64,000 bases of DNA from positions 4,483,501-4,547,500 of the forward strand of contig NZ_CP157874.1 of NCBI RefSeq assembly GCF_040214835.1, given 5' to 3'. Source of the DNA: Pseudomonas asiatica. Lineage in GTDB: Bacteria > Pseudomonadota > Gammaproteobacteria > Pseudomonadales > Pseudomonadaceae. Below the pieces are notes generated by a model. The model was not told the origin of the DNA, did not search any database, and saw only the letters and a list, made by a program, of their open reading frames with translations. Below are positions 34,391-42,782 of this stretch, one piece after another (position 1 is the first letter of the stretch; each line of letters begins with the position of its first letter). The position numbers and the translations under genes were made by a program.

Positions 34391-35725
34391 TTATCCTCGA
34401 ATGGCCCAGAAGGCCAGGCTCAGGCCGGGGAACTCGCCGGCAACGTAGAAGGCAAAGCCACCGGAGTGTTGCAACTGCTTCCAGTGCTCGCTGCCCCGGT
34501 CGAGCTCGAAGTAGGTGGAGCCGGCATGGAACGGGATCTGCCTGGGCGCCACCGGCAACGGCAGCAGGCCGATGCCCGGCAGTTGCAGGTTGACCAGGTC
34601 GCGGATGTGTTCCACCGAACCGATCTTACTCTGTTGGCCAAAGCGGCTACGCAGCGTCTCGCTGGGCACATCGGCACGCACCACCAGGACGAAACTGGCG
34701 CTGTCGAGCAGGCTGCGGTCGGCAAGCATGCCAACATGGATGCCGTAGGCCTTCTCGACGATGGGAATGGCCACCGCCTTGCTGTCGATCAGCGTCGACA
34801 AGGCCTCGCGCAAGGCGGCCATCACTGGCGCGAAGGTCGCCGCCAGGTCGTCGTGCTGATAGACCGGGAAGCTGTGCGGGCGGCGGCCATCGCGGGTGAA
34901 GGTGGCGAACTCGCCAGCCAGGGCCACCAGCTCGCTGTACAGCCGCTCGGGGTGCAGCGGGCTCAGCTGGTTGAGGTGTTCGACCAGCGGCTGGGCACGG
35001 TTGACCAGTTGCAGCAGCATGAAGTCGGCAATCTCCGACGCCCCGCCATTGGCCGAGGCGACCACCCTGCCCGCCAGCGCTTCGCCACGTTGGTGCAGCA
35101 GGCCCAGCAGCTCGCCGCAAAAGCCGGACAGTTGCTGGCTGGCCGCCACGTCGAGTACTGGCGGGATGTAGCTGTCATCCACCACCAGCGCGCGGTCGGC
35201 GCGCTTTTCGCGGATGCGCAGCATGCCGAGGGCGGCGTAGTCGCTCAGGCCGTCCTCGCTGCGCAGCAGGCGCAGGGCGCGGCTGCCGAGGGCCAGCGGG
35301 GCACGGTTTTCGAACGGCGCGTTGTCGTCGCGCACCTCGCTGACACGGCTGACATAGCGGGCGCCAGCGACGGCTTCGCCCTCGTCGACGGTGTCGCGGG
35401 CCCCCGCCCGCTTGAGTGGCAGCCCCAGGTGGACAACGCCATCGCGCAGATCGTCGGGCACTTCCAGCGGCGCAGGTGGCAGGTCGTCGCGGGGGATGTC
35501 GAACGGCGTGCCGTCGGGCAGCAAGCCGCGGGCGCTGAGAATCGCCACCTTGCCCTGGGCAAGCAGGCCCTGGTCGAGCAGCAGCTCGGAGAAACCCCAC
35601 GCGGCCACGCTCAGCGGCCGGTTGCGGGCGTCGACCAGGTGTTCGAGGTAGCGATCATGCTGTTGGAAATGCTGGGTCGTGATGAACATGCCTTCCGACC
35701 ACACCACGCGATTGTTCCAGGACAT
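34391..35725 (-). CDS. tssK: T6SS baseplate adaptor TssK
   Basis: Trimeric adaptor joining the baseplate (TssFGE, VgrG) to the TssJLM complex. It has 444 residues, the standard length. The opening NRVVWSEGMFITTQHFQQHDRY is the family hallmark (shoulder domain resembling phage receptor-binding proteins). The C-terminal region carries the TssL/TssM-binding head. ATG 35725; fifteen bases separate it from tssJ. Confidence 0.95.
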   Translation of the reverse strand: MSWNNRVVWSEGMFITTQHFQQHDRYLEHLVDARNRPLSVAAWGFSELLLDQGLLAQGKVAILSARGLLPDGTPFDIPRDDLPPAPLEVPDDLRDGVVHLGLPLKRAGARDTVDEGEAVAGARYVSRVSEVRDDNAPFENRAPLALGSRALRLLRSEDGLSDYAALGMLRIREKRADRALVVDDSYIPPVLDVAASQQLSGFCGELLGLLHQRGEALAGRVVASANGGASEIADFMLLQLVNRAQPLVEHLNQLSPLHPERLYSELVALAGEFATFTRDGRRPHSFPVYQHDDLAATFAPVMAALREALSTLIDSKAVAIPIVEKAYGIHVGMLADRSLLDSASFVLVVRADVPSETLRSRFGQQSKIGSVEHIRDLVNLQLPGIGLLPLPVAPRQIPFHAGSTYFELDRGSEHWKQLQHSGGFAFYVAGEFPGLSLAFWAIRG

Positions 35726-35740
35726 GGGGACTCCGATTGC

Positions 35741-36238
35741 CTAGCGGGCAGGTTCAGGTTGTGGGGTGGCCACGGCGCTGCGCACGGCACGCACATCGAG
35801 GCTGATCTGATAGTCCCGCGGCGGCACCGGCAGCACGCTGCGCCACTGGGCCTGGTCGATCTCGCGGTAACCGACCACCAGGCCGATGTGGCGAGTGGCA
35901 AGGTCGAGCGGACGTTCCAGGCGCAACTGGCCGCCGGGCTGCAACAGCACTTCGTCCTGGTCGATCAGGTCGGCGCCGAGGGTGGCCTGGGCGCGCTCGG
36001 CCAGGGCGAAGTAGTCGGCGCGGGCAAATGCGGCGCTGTTCTTCAGCTCGTACAGGCGCACCCGTACCGGCGCAGGCGTGCCGCCAGGGCCTGGGTTCAG
36101 CCCCTCGGCGGCACTGAAATACAGGGTCACGGCTGCGCTGTCCGGTGCACTGTCGGCAGCGGGGGCAACCGGCGTGTCCTTGCTGCAGGCAGCCAGCAGC
36201 ACCAGGCTCAGGGCTGCGACCAGTCGTATTGCTTTCAT
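35741..36238 (-). CDS. tssJ: T6SS outer-membrane lipoprotein TssJ
   Basis: Outer-membrane anchored lipoprotein that recruits TssM. The 165-residue precursor has lipobox LLAAC (Cys18). The transthyretin-like mature domain has the family pattern PVRVRLYELKN, FARADYFAL and a C-terminal YQISLDVRAV. The start is ATG 36238. It lies between fha and tssK as in HSI-I. Confidence 0.92.
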   Translation of the reverse strand: MKAIRLVAALSLVLLAACSKDTPVAPAADSAPDSAAVTLYFSAAEGLNPGPGGTPAPVRVRLYELKNSAAFARADYFALAERAQATLGADLIDQDEVLLQPGGQLRLERPLDLATRHIGLVVGYREIDQAQWRSVLPVPPRDYQISLDVRAVRSAVATPQPEPAR

Positions 36239-36277
36239 CCTTGTCCTCTTGACGTACCGTGGTCTTCCTGGGTGCGC

Positions 36278-37630
36278 TCAACTACGTTGCAAACGGCTGC
36301 TGTGGGCCTCGTAGGCGCGGCTGAATTCGCGGCCGAACAGTTCCTGGAAATCGTCTTCGGCTTCACGGGAGATCTGCCCGTAAAGCTCGGTGAACTGCTG
36401 CCAGCAGTGGGCCTGGCGCGAGCCACCGAACAACTTGGCCAGCCCCGCCGCAGGTGCCAGGCGCTGCTCCAGGCGCGCCGGCTGGAAACACGCGAGCAGG
36501 TGCTTGATTGCGGCCTGCACGCCCGCCATCACCGCCAGCTGGTGGGCGCGCACATCATCGAAGCTTTCGCGCACGGCCTGGTCCGGCGCCATGAACGCCT
36601 GGTTACCGTGACGCAGCAACAGCAGCAACGCCTCGTCGGCATTGGGGGCGAACTTCAGCGGGTTGTTCTGCACCGGGGCGATGGTGGTCTGCTGCATGCG
36701 GAACTCGCCCTTCAGGCTGCTGCGTGCACGCAACACGTCGATCAGGCCCTCCACCATCAGGCGGTAGCTTTGGCCGATGGCCTCCATTTGCGCGGCGGCG
36801 TCGGCGGCGTCGATGCGCAGGTGCTCGATACCGGCGCCGCGCAGGAACGCCTGCAGCAACGCATCGCTGCTTGCAGCTGGCGCAGGTGCGGCGACTGGTT
36901 CGCTTGCAGCAGGCTGTGCAGGCACTGCAGGAACGGCTGGCGCAGGCGGCGCAGTCGGGGTCGGAGCCGGAGCCGGTGCCGGTACCGAGCCGAACAGGTT
37001 CCAGTCTTCCGGGATCATCCCCGGCGCAGCCGGTTCGGCGGCCGGGGCAGGCGCCACCACCGGGGTTGGCGGGCGGAAGTCGTGCTGCTGAGCCGGCACA
37101 TGGTCGGGCTGGCTGACCGGCGGCACGCTCGAGGGGCCAAGGAAGTCGAACAGGTCAGGCAGCGTGTCGTGGTTCGACGCACCTTGCAGGAACGCAGCCG
37201 GCGCACCGGAAATCGGCGGGGCGGGAACGGCCGGGGCCGCCACCTGGTTGGCCATCAGCGCCTCGAAACTGTGTACCTGGGGTTCGCCCTCCAGGGCGCC
37301 AGGCAGGTTCGCGTCGATGCGCGCCTGTATCTCGTATTCCCCAATACGGATAACTTCGCCATCCAGCAACTGCTCACTGTTACCGCGACGCAAGCGAATA
37401 CCGGCACGAACTAATTCCACACCGTTCGTACTGTCATCGGTCAAAAAATATCGCCCTTCCTTGAACTGGATCACACAATGCCGGGCCGATACCAATCGCT
37501 CGGGGTCAGGAAGTACCCAGTCATTTTCCGCCGCACGGCCAAGCGTGATGGCACCGGTTTCCAGCCGCATCTCCGGGCATTGCCCGGGAGTAATCTTGTG
37601 GTAACTAGTGATAGTTAGGCAAAGTGCCAT
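36278..37630 (-). CDS. fha: T6SS forkhead-associated scaffold protein Fha
   Basis: Phosphothreonine-binding scaffold, the PpkA substrate that triggers T6SS assembly. It has 450 residues from ATG 37630 (MALCLTITSYHK). The N-terminal FHA domain spans about 20-95 with GRAAENDWVLPD, SARHCVI and DSTNGVELV, which are the phosphopeptide-binding loops. A long Pro/Ala-rich linker follows, then a conserved C-terminal T6SS domain from about 250. The Shine-Dalgarno GGAGG is only four bases from the start and lies inside one of four ANGGA motifs. An upstream in-frame GTG (37693) is possible but lies in the AT-rich leader. It is the first gene of the left arm. Confidence 0.9.
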   Translation of the reverse strand: MALCLTITSYHKITPGQCPEMRLETGAITLGRAAENDWVLPDPERLVSARHCVIQFKEGRYFLTDDSTNGVELVRAGIRLRRGNSEQLLDGEVIRIGEYEIQARIDANLPGALEGEPQVHSFEALMANQVAAPAVPAPPISGAPAAFLQGASNHDTLPDLFDFLGPSSVPPVSQPDHVPAQQHDFRPPTPVVAPAPAAEPAAPGMIPEDWNLFGSVPAPAPAPTPTAPPAPAVPAVPAQPAASEPVAAPAPAASSDALLQAFLRGAGIEHLRIDAADAAAQMEAIGQSYRLMVEGLIDVLRARSSLKGEFRMQQTTIAPVQNNPLKFAPNADEALLLLLRHGNQAFMAPDQAVRESFDDVRAHQLAVMAGVQAAIKHLLACFQPARLEQRLAPAAGLAKLFGGSRQAHCWQQFTELYGQISREAEDDFQELFGREFSRAYEAHSSRLQRS

Positions 37631-38026
37631 CACGCCTCCATGCATCCATTTAAAACATCGATCCATCCATTTGAGTTGTTTTCCCACAACCACTCAAATA
37701 CAGCTGTACCCCTTGATTCACGGGGGCTTCGTGCGCACAACCGAACGTACGACGGCTATTCAACGCTAATGCCGAGGCTAACCGAATGGAATCGGACGAG
37801 TGGTGCTCGGTAACTGCCAACGGATTCACAGCTGGCACTCGGGGGCGCGTAGCTTACCTTGACACTCGCGAATAAATAAACCATAAATGCGCAACTTCGA
37901 AGTGCCAAAATAATATCACCATGATATCACCCCGGCACTCTTTGGAAAGTTTGTGCGCCAGTTCACACTTGCAACTTCGCACAACAACACGCCCTCACCA
38001 AGGGCCGATATGGAGATCGAATTCTG
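37631..38026. promoter_or_regulatory. Divergent T6SS control region between fha and tssA
   Basis: About 400 AT-rich bases with no gene, holding the promoters of both arms. Visible features are four TCCAT (ATGGA on the fha strand) at 37637, 37645, 37662 and 37666, a perfect palindrome ACTTCGAAGT at 37894-37903, an imperfect direct repeat atatcacc-atgatatcacc (37913-37931), and one ATGGA at 38010-38014 over the tssA ribosome site. No sigma-54 element was found. Confidence 0.65.
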
Positions 38027-39064
38027 GTGAACGCATCGCCGCTGCTCGCCGCTGTTTCCGCTGACTTTCCCTGCGGCGATGACCTCGAATATGACGCCGA
38101 GTTTCTGCAACTGGAGCGTGACGCCCAGGGCCGCCCCGAGCGCGTCATGGGCGACGCCGTCCAGCCTGCCGAGCCACCACAGTGGCGCGATATCGAGCAG
38201 GCAAGCACGACCTTGCTGCAACGCAGCAAGGACCTGCGCATCACCCATTTCCTGCTTCAGGCCAACCTGGCCCTGCACGGCCTCCCAGGGCTTGCCGCCA
38301 GCCTGGAACTGATCCGCGATCTGCTCGGCGAGTACTGGCTGCACCTGCACCCACAACTGGACGCCGCCGACGACAACGACCCTACGGTACGGGTCAACGC
38401 CCTCGCCGGCCTGGCCTGCGACACCAACATCGCGCTGCTGCGTGATGCCGTGCTGGTGCGCTCCCGTGCCTTTGGCCCGGTCACCCTGCGCGCGGCACTG
38501 CACGCCGCAGGCGTGCAGCATTTCGCCAGCGAACAGCTCAGCGCCGAGGAACTGGCCGCCGCCCTGCGTGACGCCGACCCCGACCAGCTGCAGCAATGCC
38601 AAGAGGCGCTGCGGCTGGCCCGCGAGGCGGTGGACGCCATCGAGAGCCGGGTCAACGACCAGGTCGGTTCGGCCAGCGGTATCGATTTGTCAGCCTTGCG
38701 CCAGCCGCTGCGCCAGGTGCAGCAGGTACTGGCTGACTACTGCCCCGACGGGGCGGGCCCAGCCCCGCAAGCCGATGACACGCCGGCTGCCGAGCGCGAT
38801 GACGAGCGGCAGGCGACCGCCAGTGCCGCCCCGGGCACACGGCCGGCTGCCCGCCCTGGTGAAGTCAACAGCCGCGAAGACGTGCAGCAGAGCCTTGACC
38901 GCCTGCTGCAGTACTACGCCCGCCACGAACCATCAAGCCCGCTGCCGGTACTGCTGCACCGGGCGAAGAAGCTGGTCCATGCCGATTTCGCAACCATTGT
39001 GCGCGACCTGATCCCCGATGGCTGGTCGCAATTCGAGAACCTGCGCGGCCCCGAGGACAACTGA
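38027..39064 (+). CDS. tssA: T6SS baseplate/cap protein TssA
   Basis: 345 residues, essentially the length of P. aeruginosa TssA1 (short TssA class). The N-terminal ImpA_N domain has the hallmark FPCGDDLEYDAEFLQLE at about 14-30. A Pro/Ala/Asp-rich linker (about 235-280) leads to a C-terminal oligomerisation domain (SREDVQQSLDRLLQYY, then HEPSSPLPVLLHRA). Start is GTG 38027 with GGAG 11 bases upstream; a short frame ATG 38010 ends at 38030 and is not coding. First gene of the right arm, divergent from fha. Confidence 0.9.
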   Translation: MNASPLLAAVSADFPCGDDLEYDAEFLQLERDAQGRPERVMGDAVQPAEPPQWRDIEQASTTLLQRSKDLRITHFLLQANLALHGLPGLAASLELIRDLLGEYWLHLHPQLDAADDNDPTVRVNALAGLACDTNIALLRDAVLVRSRAFGPVTLRAALHAAGVQHFASEQLSAEELAAALRDADPDQLQQCQEALRLAREAVDAIESRVNDQVGSASGIDLSALRQPLRQVQQVLADYCPDGAGPAPQADDTPAAERDDERQATASAAPGTRPAARPGEVNSREDVQQSLDRLLQYYARHEPSSPLPVLLHRAKKLVHADFATIVRDLIPDGWSQFENLRGPEDN

Positions 39065-39136
39065 CGTCCTCGGCCCGCATCAACACCGACGCCCGCAACG
39101 AACAGCGCCGCCGTACCGGCGACCAGGAGGAACAAC

Positions 39137-39652
39137 GTGGCGAAAGACAGCTCCCAGAAATTCATCGCGCGCAACCGTGCGCCGCGGGTGCAGATCGAAT
39201 ATGACGTCGAGCTCTACGGCGCCGAGAAGAAAGTCCAGTTGCCGTTCGTCATGGGCGTGCTGTCGGACCTTGCCGGCAAGCCGGCCGAACCGCTGCCAGC
39301 GGTGGCCGAGCGCAAGTTCCTGGAAATCGACGTTGACAACTTCGACTCGCGCCTGAAGGCGATGAAGCCACGCGTGGCCTTCAACGTGCCCAACGAACTG
39401 ACCGGCGAAGGCAACCTGAGCCTGGACATCACCTTCGAGAGCATGGACGACTTCAGCCCGGCCGCCGTGGCGCGCAAGGTCGACGCCCTCAACCAGCTGC
39501 TCGAGGCCCGCACCCAATTGGCCAACCTGCTGACCTACATGGACGGCAAGACCGGTGCCGAGGACATCATCCTCAAGGCCATCAAGGACCCGGCCCTGCT
39601 GCAAGCCCTGGCCAGTGCACCGAAACCCGTCGACAACGAGCCCAAGGCCTGA
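39137..39652 (+). CDS. tssB: T6SS contractile sheath small subunit TssB
   Basis: TssB (VipA) pairs with TssC to form the contractile sheath. It has 171 residues. The opening KDSSQKFIARNRAPRVQI and the conserved ERKFLEIDVDNFDSRLKAMKP are typical. ATG 39137 has AGGAGG 6-10 bases upstream. tssC begins 11 bases after the stop. Confidence 0.95.
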   Translation: MAKDSSQKFIARNRAPRVQIEYDVELYGAEKKVQLPFVMGVLSDLAGKPAEPLPAVAERKFLEIDVDNFDSRLKAMKPRVAFNVPNELTGEGNLSLDITFESMDDFSPAAVARKVDALNQLLEARTQLANLLTYMDGKTGAEDIILKAIKDPALLQALASAPKPVDNEPKA

Positions 39653-39663
39653 GGAGACAGCCC

Positions 39664-41160
39664 ATGAACGATCCATTGCGCGACGCCCAGGCCCAGCCGG
39701 GAGCTGCCACCCAGGACCCGAGCGAGTTCGCCGCCCTGCTGCTGCAGGAATTCAAGCCCAAGACCGAACGTGCCAAGGAAGCGGTCGAAAGCGCCGTGCG
39801 TACCTTGGCCGAGCAGGCCCTGGCGCAGACCAGCCTGGTGTCCAACGATGCCATCGGCTCGATCGAGCAGATCATTGCCGCCATCGACGCCAAGCTGACC
39901 GCACAGGTCAACCAGATCATCCATCACGATGACTTCCAGCAGCTGGAAAGCGCCTGGCGTGGCCTGCACTACCTGGTCAACAACACCGAGAGCGACGAGC
40001 AGCTGAAGATCCGCGTGCTCAACGTCTCGAAGACCGAGCTGCACAAGACCTTGAAGAAATTCAAGGGCACTGCCTGGGACCAGAGCCCGGTGTTCAAGAA
40101 GCTGTACGAGGAAGAGTACGGCCAGTTCGGCGGCGAACCTTATGGCTGCCTGGTCGGCGACTACTACTTCGACCAGTCGCCACCCGACGTCGAGCTGCTG
40201 GGCGAGATGTCGAAGGTCTGCGCCTCGATGCACGCACCGTTCATTGCCGCCGCCTCGCCGACCGTGATGGGCATGGGCTCCTGGCAGGAGCTGAGCAACC
40301 CGCGCGACCTGACCAAGATCTTCACCACCCCGGAATACGCCGGCTGGCGCTCGCTGCGTGAGTCCGAAGACTCGCGCTACATCGGCCTGACCATGCCGCG
40401 CTTCCTGGCGCGTCTGCCTTATGGCGCCAAGACCGACCCGGTCGAAGCATTTGCCTTCGAAGAAGACACCGACGGCGCCGACAGCAGCAAGTACACCTGG
40501 GCCAACGCCGCCTATGCCATGGCCGTGAACATCAACCGCTCGTTCAAGTACTACGGCTGGTGCTCGCGCATTCGTGGCGTGGAGTCGGGTGGCGAAGTGC
40601 AGGGCCTGCCGGCGCACACCTTCCCCACCGACGACGGTGGCGTGGACATGAAGTGCCCGACCGAAATCGCCATTTCCGACCGCCGCGAAGCGGAGCTGGC
40701 CAAGAACGGGTTCATGCCGCTGTTGCACAAGAAGAACACCGACTTCGCTGCCTTCATTGGTGCCCAGTCGCTGCAGAAGCCGGCCGAATACGACGACCCG
40801 GACGCCACCGCCAACGCCAACCTGGCCGCGCGCCTGCCGTACCTGTTCGCCACCTGCCGCTTCGCTCACTACCTCAAGTGCATCGTTCGCGACAAGATCG
40901 GCTCGTTCAAGGAGAAGGACGAGATGCAGCGCTGGCTGCAGGACTGGATCCTCAACTACGTCGACGGCGACCCGGCGCACTCCACCGAGACCACCAAGGC
41001 CCAGCACCCGCTGGCAGCAGCCGAGGTTGTGGTCGAGGACGTCGAAGGCAACCCGGGTTACTACAACTCGCGCTTCTACCTGCGCCCGCACTACCAGCTC
41101 GAAGGGCTGACCGTGTCGCTGCGCCTGGTATCGAAGCTGCCTTCGGCCAAAGGGGCCTGA
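39664..41160 (+). CDS. tssC: T6SS contractile sheath large subunit TssC
   Basis: TssC (VipB) forms the sheath with TssB and is the ClpV substrate complex. It has 498 residues, the standard length. Family signatures include QLESAWRGLHYLV near 98, YGCLVGDYYFD near 160, FLARLPYGAK near 245 and the C-terminal NPGYYNSRFYLRPHYQLEGL. Start ATG 39664 has GAGGAGA upstream. A REP element follows before hcp. Confidence 0.96.
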   Translation: MNDPLRDAQAQPGAATQDPSEFAALLLQEFKPKTERAKEAVESAVRTLAEQALAQTSLVSNDAIGSIEQIIAAIDAKLTAQVNQIIHHDDFQQLESAWRGLHYLVNNTESDEQLKIRVLNVSKTELHKTLKKFKGTAWDQSPVFKKLYEEEYGQFGGEPYGCLVGDYYFDQSPPDVELLGEMSKVCASMHAPFIAAASPTVMGMGSWQELSNPRDLTKIFTTPEYAGWRSLRESEDSRYIGLTMPRFLARLPYGAKTDPVEAFAFEEDTDGADSSKYTWANAAYAMAVNINRSFKYYGWCSRIRGVESGGEVQGLPAHTFPTDDGGVDMKCPTEIAISDRREAELAKNGFMPLLHKKNTDFAAFIGAQSLQKPAEYDDPDATANANLAARLPYLFATCRFAHYLKCIVRDKIGSFKEKDEMQRWLQDWILNYVDGDPAHSTETTKAQHPLAAAEVVVEDVEGNPGYYNSRFYLRPHYQLEGLTVSLRLVSKLPSAKGA

Positions 41161-41168
41161 CAGACTTC

Positions 41169-41301
41169 GGGGCCGCTTCGCGGCCCTTTCGCGACGCAAG
41201 GCCGCTCCTGCACAGAGGGCCGACGTCGTGTGTTGAGTGAGAGACCGACGCAGCTTCTGTAGGAGCGGCCTTGCGTCGCGAAAGGGCTGCGCAGCAGCCC
41301 C
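41169..41301. repeat. REP-type inverted repeat inside the T6SS operon (tssC-hcp)
   Basis: ggggccgcttcgcggccctt...gccgctcctgc, then gtaggagcggccttgcgtcg...cagcagcccc. Same family as 1093 and 57202. It separates tssBC from hcp within one operon. Confidence 0.88.
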
Positions 41302-41345
41302 AACTGCACCAAACCGCCAACCTGACGCGTAATACCGAGGACACC

Positions 41346-41834
41346 ATGGCTGTAGACATTTTCATCAAGATCGGCGACATCAAGGGCGAGTCCCACGACA
41401 AGGCCCACAAGGACGAAATCGACGTGCTCAACTGGAGCTGGGGCATGTCCCAGTCCGGCAACATGCACATGGGCAGCGGCGGCGGCTCGGGCAAGGTCAA
41501 CATCCAGGACCTGTCGATCACCAAGTACATCGACAAGGCCAGCCCCAACCTGATGGCCCACTGCTCCAGCGGCAAGCACATCGACAAGGTCAAGCTGACC
41601 GTGCGCAAGGCCGGGGGCGAGAGCCAGGTCGAGTACCTGATCATCAACCTTGAAGAAGTCATCATCAGTTCGCTGAGCACTGGTGGCTCGGGCAGCGACG
41701 ACCGCCTGACCGAGCACGTGACCCTGAACTTCGCCAAGGTCACCGTCGACTATCAGCCGCAGAAAGCCGACGGCACCAAGGAAGGCGGCCCGATCAAGTA
41801 CGGCTGGAACATCCGCTCCAACGTCAAGATCTGA
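41346..41834 (+). CDS. hcp: T6SS inner tube protein Hcp
   Basis: Hexameric tube protein and secreted chaperone of small effectors. It has 162 residues, the same length as P. aeruginosa Hcp1. The opening MAVDIFIKIGDIKGES, HKDEIDVLNWSWGMSQSG and KYIDKASPNLM are classical Hcp1 features. ATG 41346 has GAGG 6 bases upstream; the longer frame passes through the REP element. In Hcp1 systems small toxins bind inside the ring, which fits the amidase gene next door. Confidence 0.96.
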   Translation: MAVDIFIKIGDIKGESHDKAHKDEIDVLNWSWGMSQSGNMHMGSGGGSGKVNIQDLSITKYIDKASPNLMAHCSSGKHIDKVKLTVRKAGGESQVEYLIINLEEVIISSLSTGGSGSDDRLTEHVTLNFAKVTVDYQPQKADGTKEGGPIKYGWNIRSNVKI

Positions 41835-41904
41835 CCGACCGCGCCCGCGCCGCCTTGGCTGGCGCGGGCGCCTTCCCCCACCTCACCCGCTCACGGTGAA
41901 CCCC

Positions 41905-42345
41905 ATGGCCAAGCCTTCTTTCATCAACCTCTGGAATGCCTACCCGACCGACTCCTCGCCTTGCGACGGCGGCTGGGACAACCAGTGCGCCATCCGCATG
42001 AGTATCGCGCTCAACGGCGAGCACACCATCAAGGTGAACGCCGGTACCTACAGCGAACCACGTTGTGCCCATGGCCATGCCCGGGGTGCCGAATCGCTGG
42101 CCAACTGGCTGTGGAAGCACCATCTTGGCGCCCCGCTGCAACTGAGCGGCAGCGCAAGCGACCGCCTCAAGCTCGGCGAAAAGCGCGGCATCATCTTCTT
42201 CAAGGACTGCTTCGCCCGTGCCGGGCAGGCATTCGAAAACCGTACCGGCGATCACATCGATTTGTGGGACAGAGGCCGGGTCACGGGCTATTTCGCCGAC
42301 CAGGCCCATCGTTCCAAGGCCGTCTGGTTCTGGGAGCTGAAATGA
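41905..42345 (+). CDS. Tae4-like T6SS peptidoglycan amidase effector
   Basis: Predicted NlpC/P60-like cell-wall amidase that cuts the stem peptide of rivals. It has 146 residues, Tae4 size, with no signal peptide, as expected for a T6SS cargo. Tae4 signatures are FINLWNAYP near 6, [11 protein letters not shown] with the likely catalytic Cys28, ELANWL-like SLANWLW near 64, GIIFFKD near 95 and GDHIDLW with His117 near the end. ATG 41905 has GGTGA five bases upstream; GTG 41896 is an alternative. The next gene overlaps by four bases. It occupies the place of tagJ. Tae1-3 families are less like the sequence seen. Confidence 0.87.
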   Translation: MAKPSFINLWNAYPTDSSPCDGGWDNQCAIRMSIALNGEHTIKVNAGTYSEPRCAHGHARGAESLANWLWKHHLGAPLQLSGSASDRLKLGEKRGIIFFKDCFARAGQAFENRTGDHIDLWDRGRVTGYFADQAHRSKAVWFWELK

Positions 42346-42782
42346 AACGTGCGCCCAAAGCCATGCCGGCCCTGCTGGTCGCGTTCGCCCTGAATGCCTG
42401 TGCACAGCCCCCCGCTCCCTCGTCGAACGCGGCGCCAGAGGTCAGCCTTGCCGGGAAAAAGCTCGTGCTGGTGAACCACGAAGGCCGCTGCGCGCTGCGC
42501 AAGGCCGATGCCTCGCTGTTGCAGCTGGAGATGCCCTGGCCCTGCCAGCTCAGCCCGGAGCGAGATGGCGGCAAGCCTCGCGTGGAGCAGTTCAATGGCG
42601 CGCAGATCATCATTGTCAGCCATGTGCAGCCAGACCCGTCACAACCCGGCCGTTGCGAAAGCCAGTACCAGGCGGTTCGCCAGCTGGGCGAGCGCCTGGA
42701 GCCTTCCATCCTGGCACGTGGCGCCAGCTGCTCGAACGGCCCTGTAGACCAGAAGAACTTCGTGGGGCTGTTCGAGTGGTAG
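42342..42782 (+). CDS. Presumed immunity protein for the Tae4-like amidase
   Basis: 146 residues. The N-terminus has a signal peptide ([20 protein letters not shown]), either a lipoprotein signal with an unusual LNAC box or a Sec signal, so the protein is periplasmic. The mature part has cysteines near 50, 67, 109 and 131 that could form disulfides. ATG 42342 overlaps the amidase stop as ATGA, the coupling usual for effector-immunity pairs. A periplasmic location is where an amidase must be neutralised. I cannot confirm the Tai4 family from memory, so the call rests on position, export and coupling. Confidence 0.72.
   Translation: MKRAPKAMPALLVAFALNACAQPPAPSSNAAPEVSLAGKKLVLVNHEGRCALRKADASLLQLEMPWPCQLSPERDGGKPRVEQFNGAQIIIVSHVQPDPSQPGRCESQYQAVRQLGERLEPSILARGASCSNGPVDQKNFVGLFEW

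Noticed and set aside
33179..37414. 1411-codon open frame on the plus strand
   Set aside because: It runs antisense through tssL, tssK, tssJ and fha, all confirmed by motifs; it is a codon-bias artefact.
38010..38030. Mini-ORF ATG 38010 before tssA
   Set aside because: Six codons ending at TGA 38028-38030, overlapping the tssA GTG; it is probably fortuitous, though it carries the ATGGA motif.
41905..42345. Reading this gene as TagJ
   Set aside because: TagJ is much larger and lacks NQCAIR and GDHIDLW, which point to a Tae4-type amidase.
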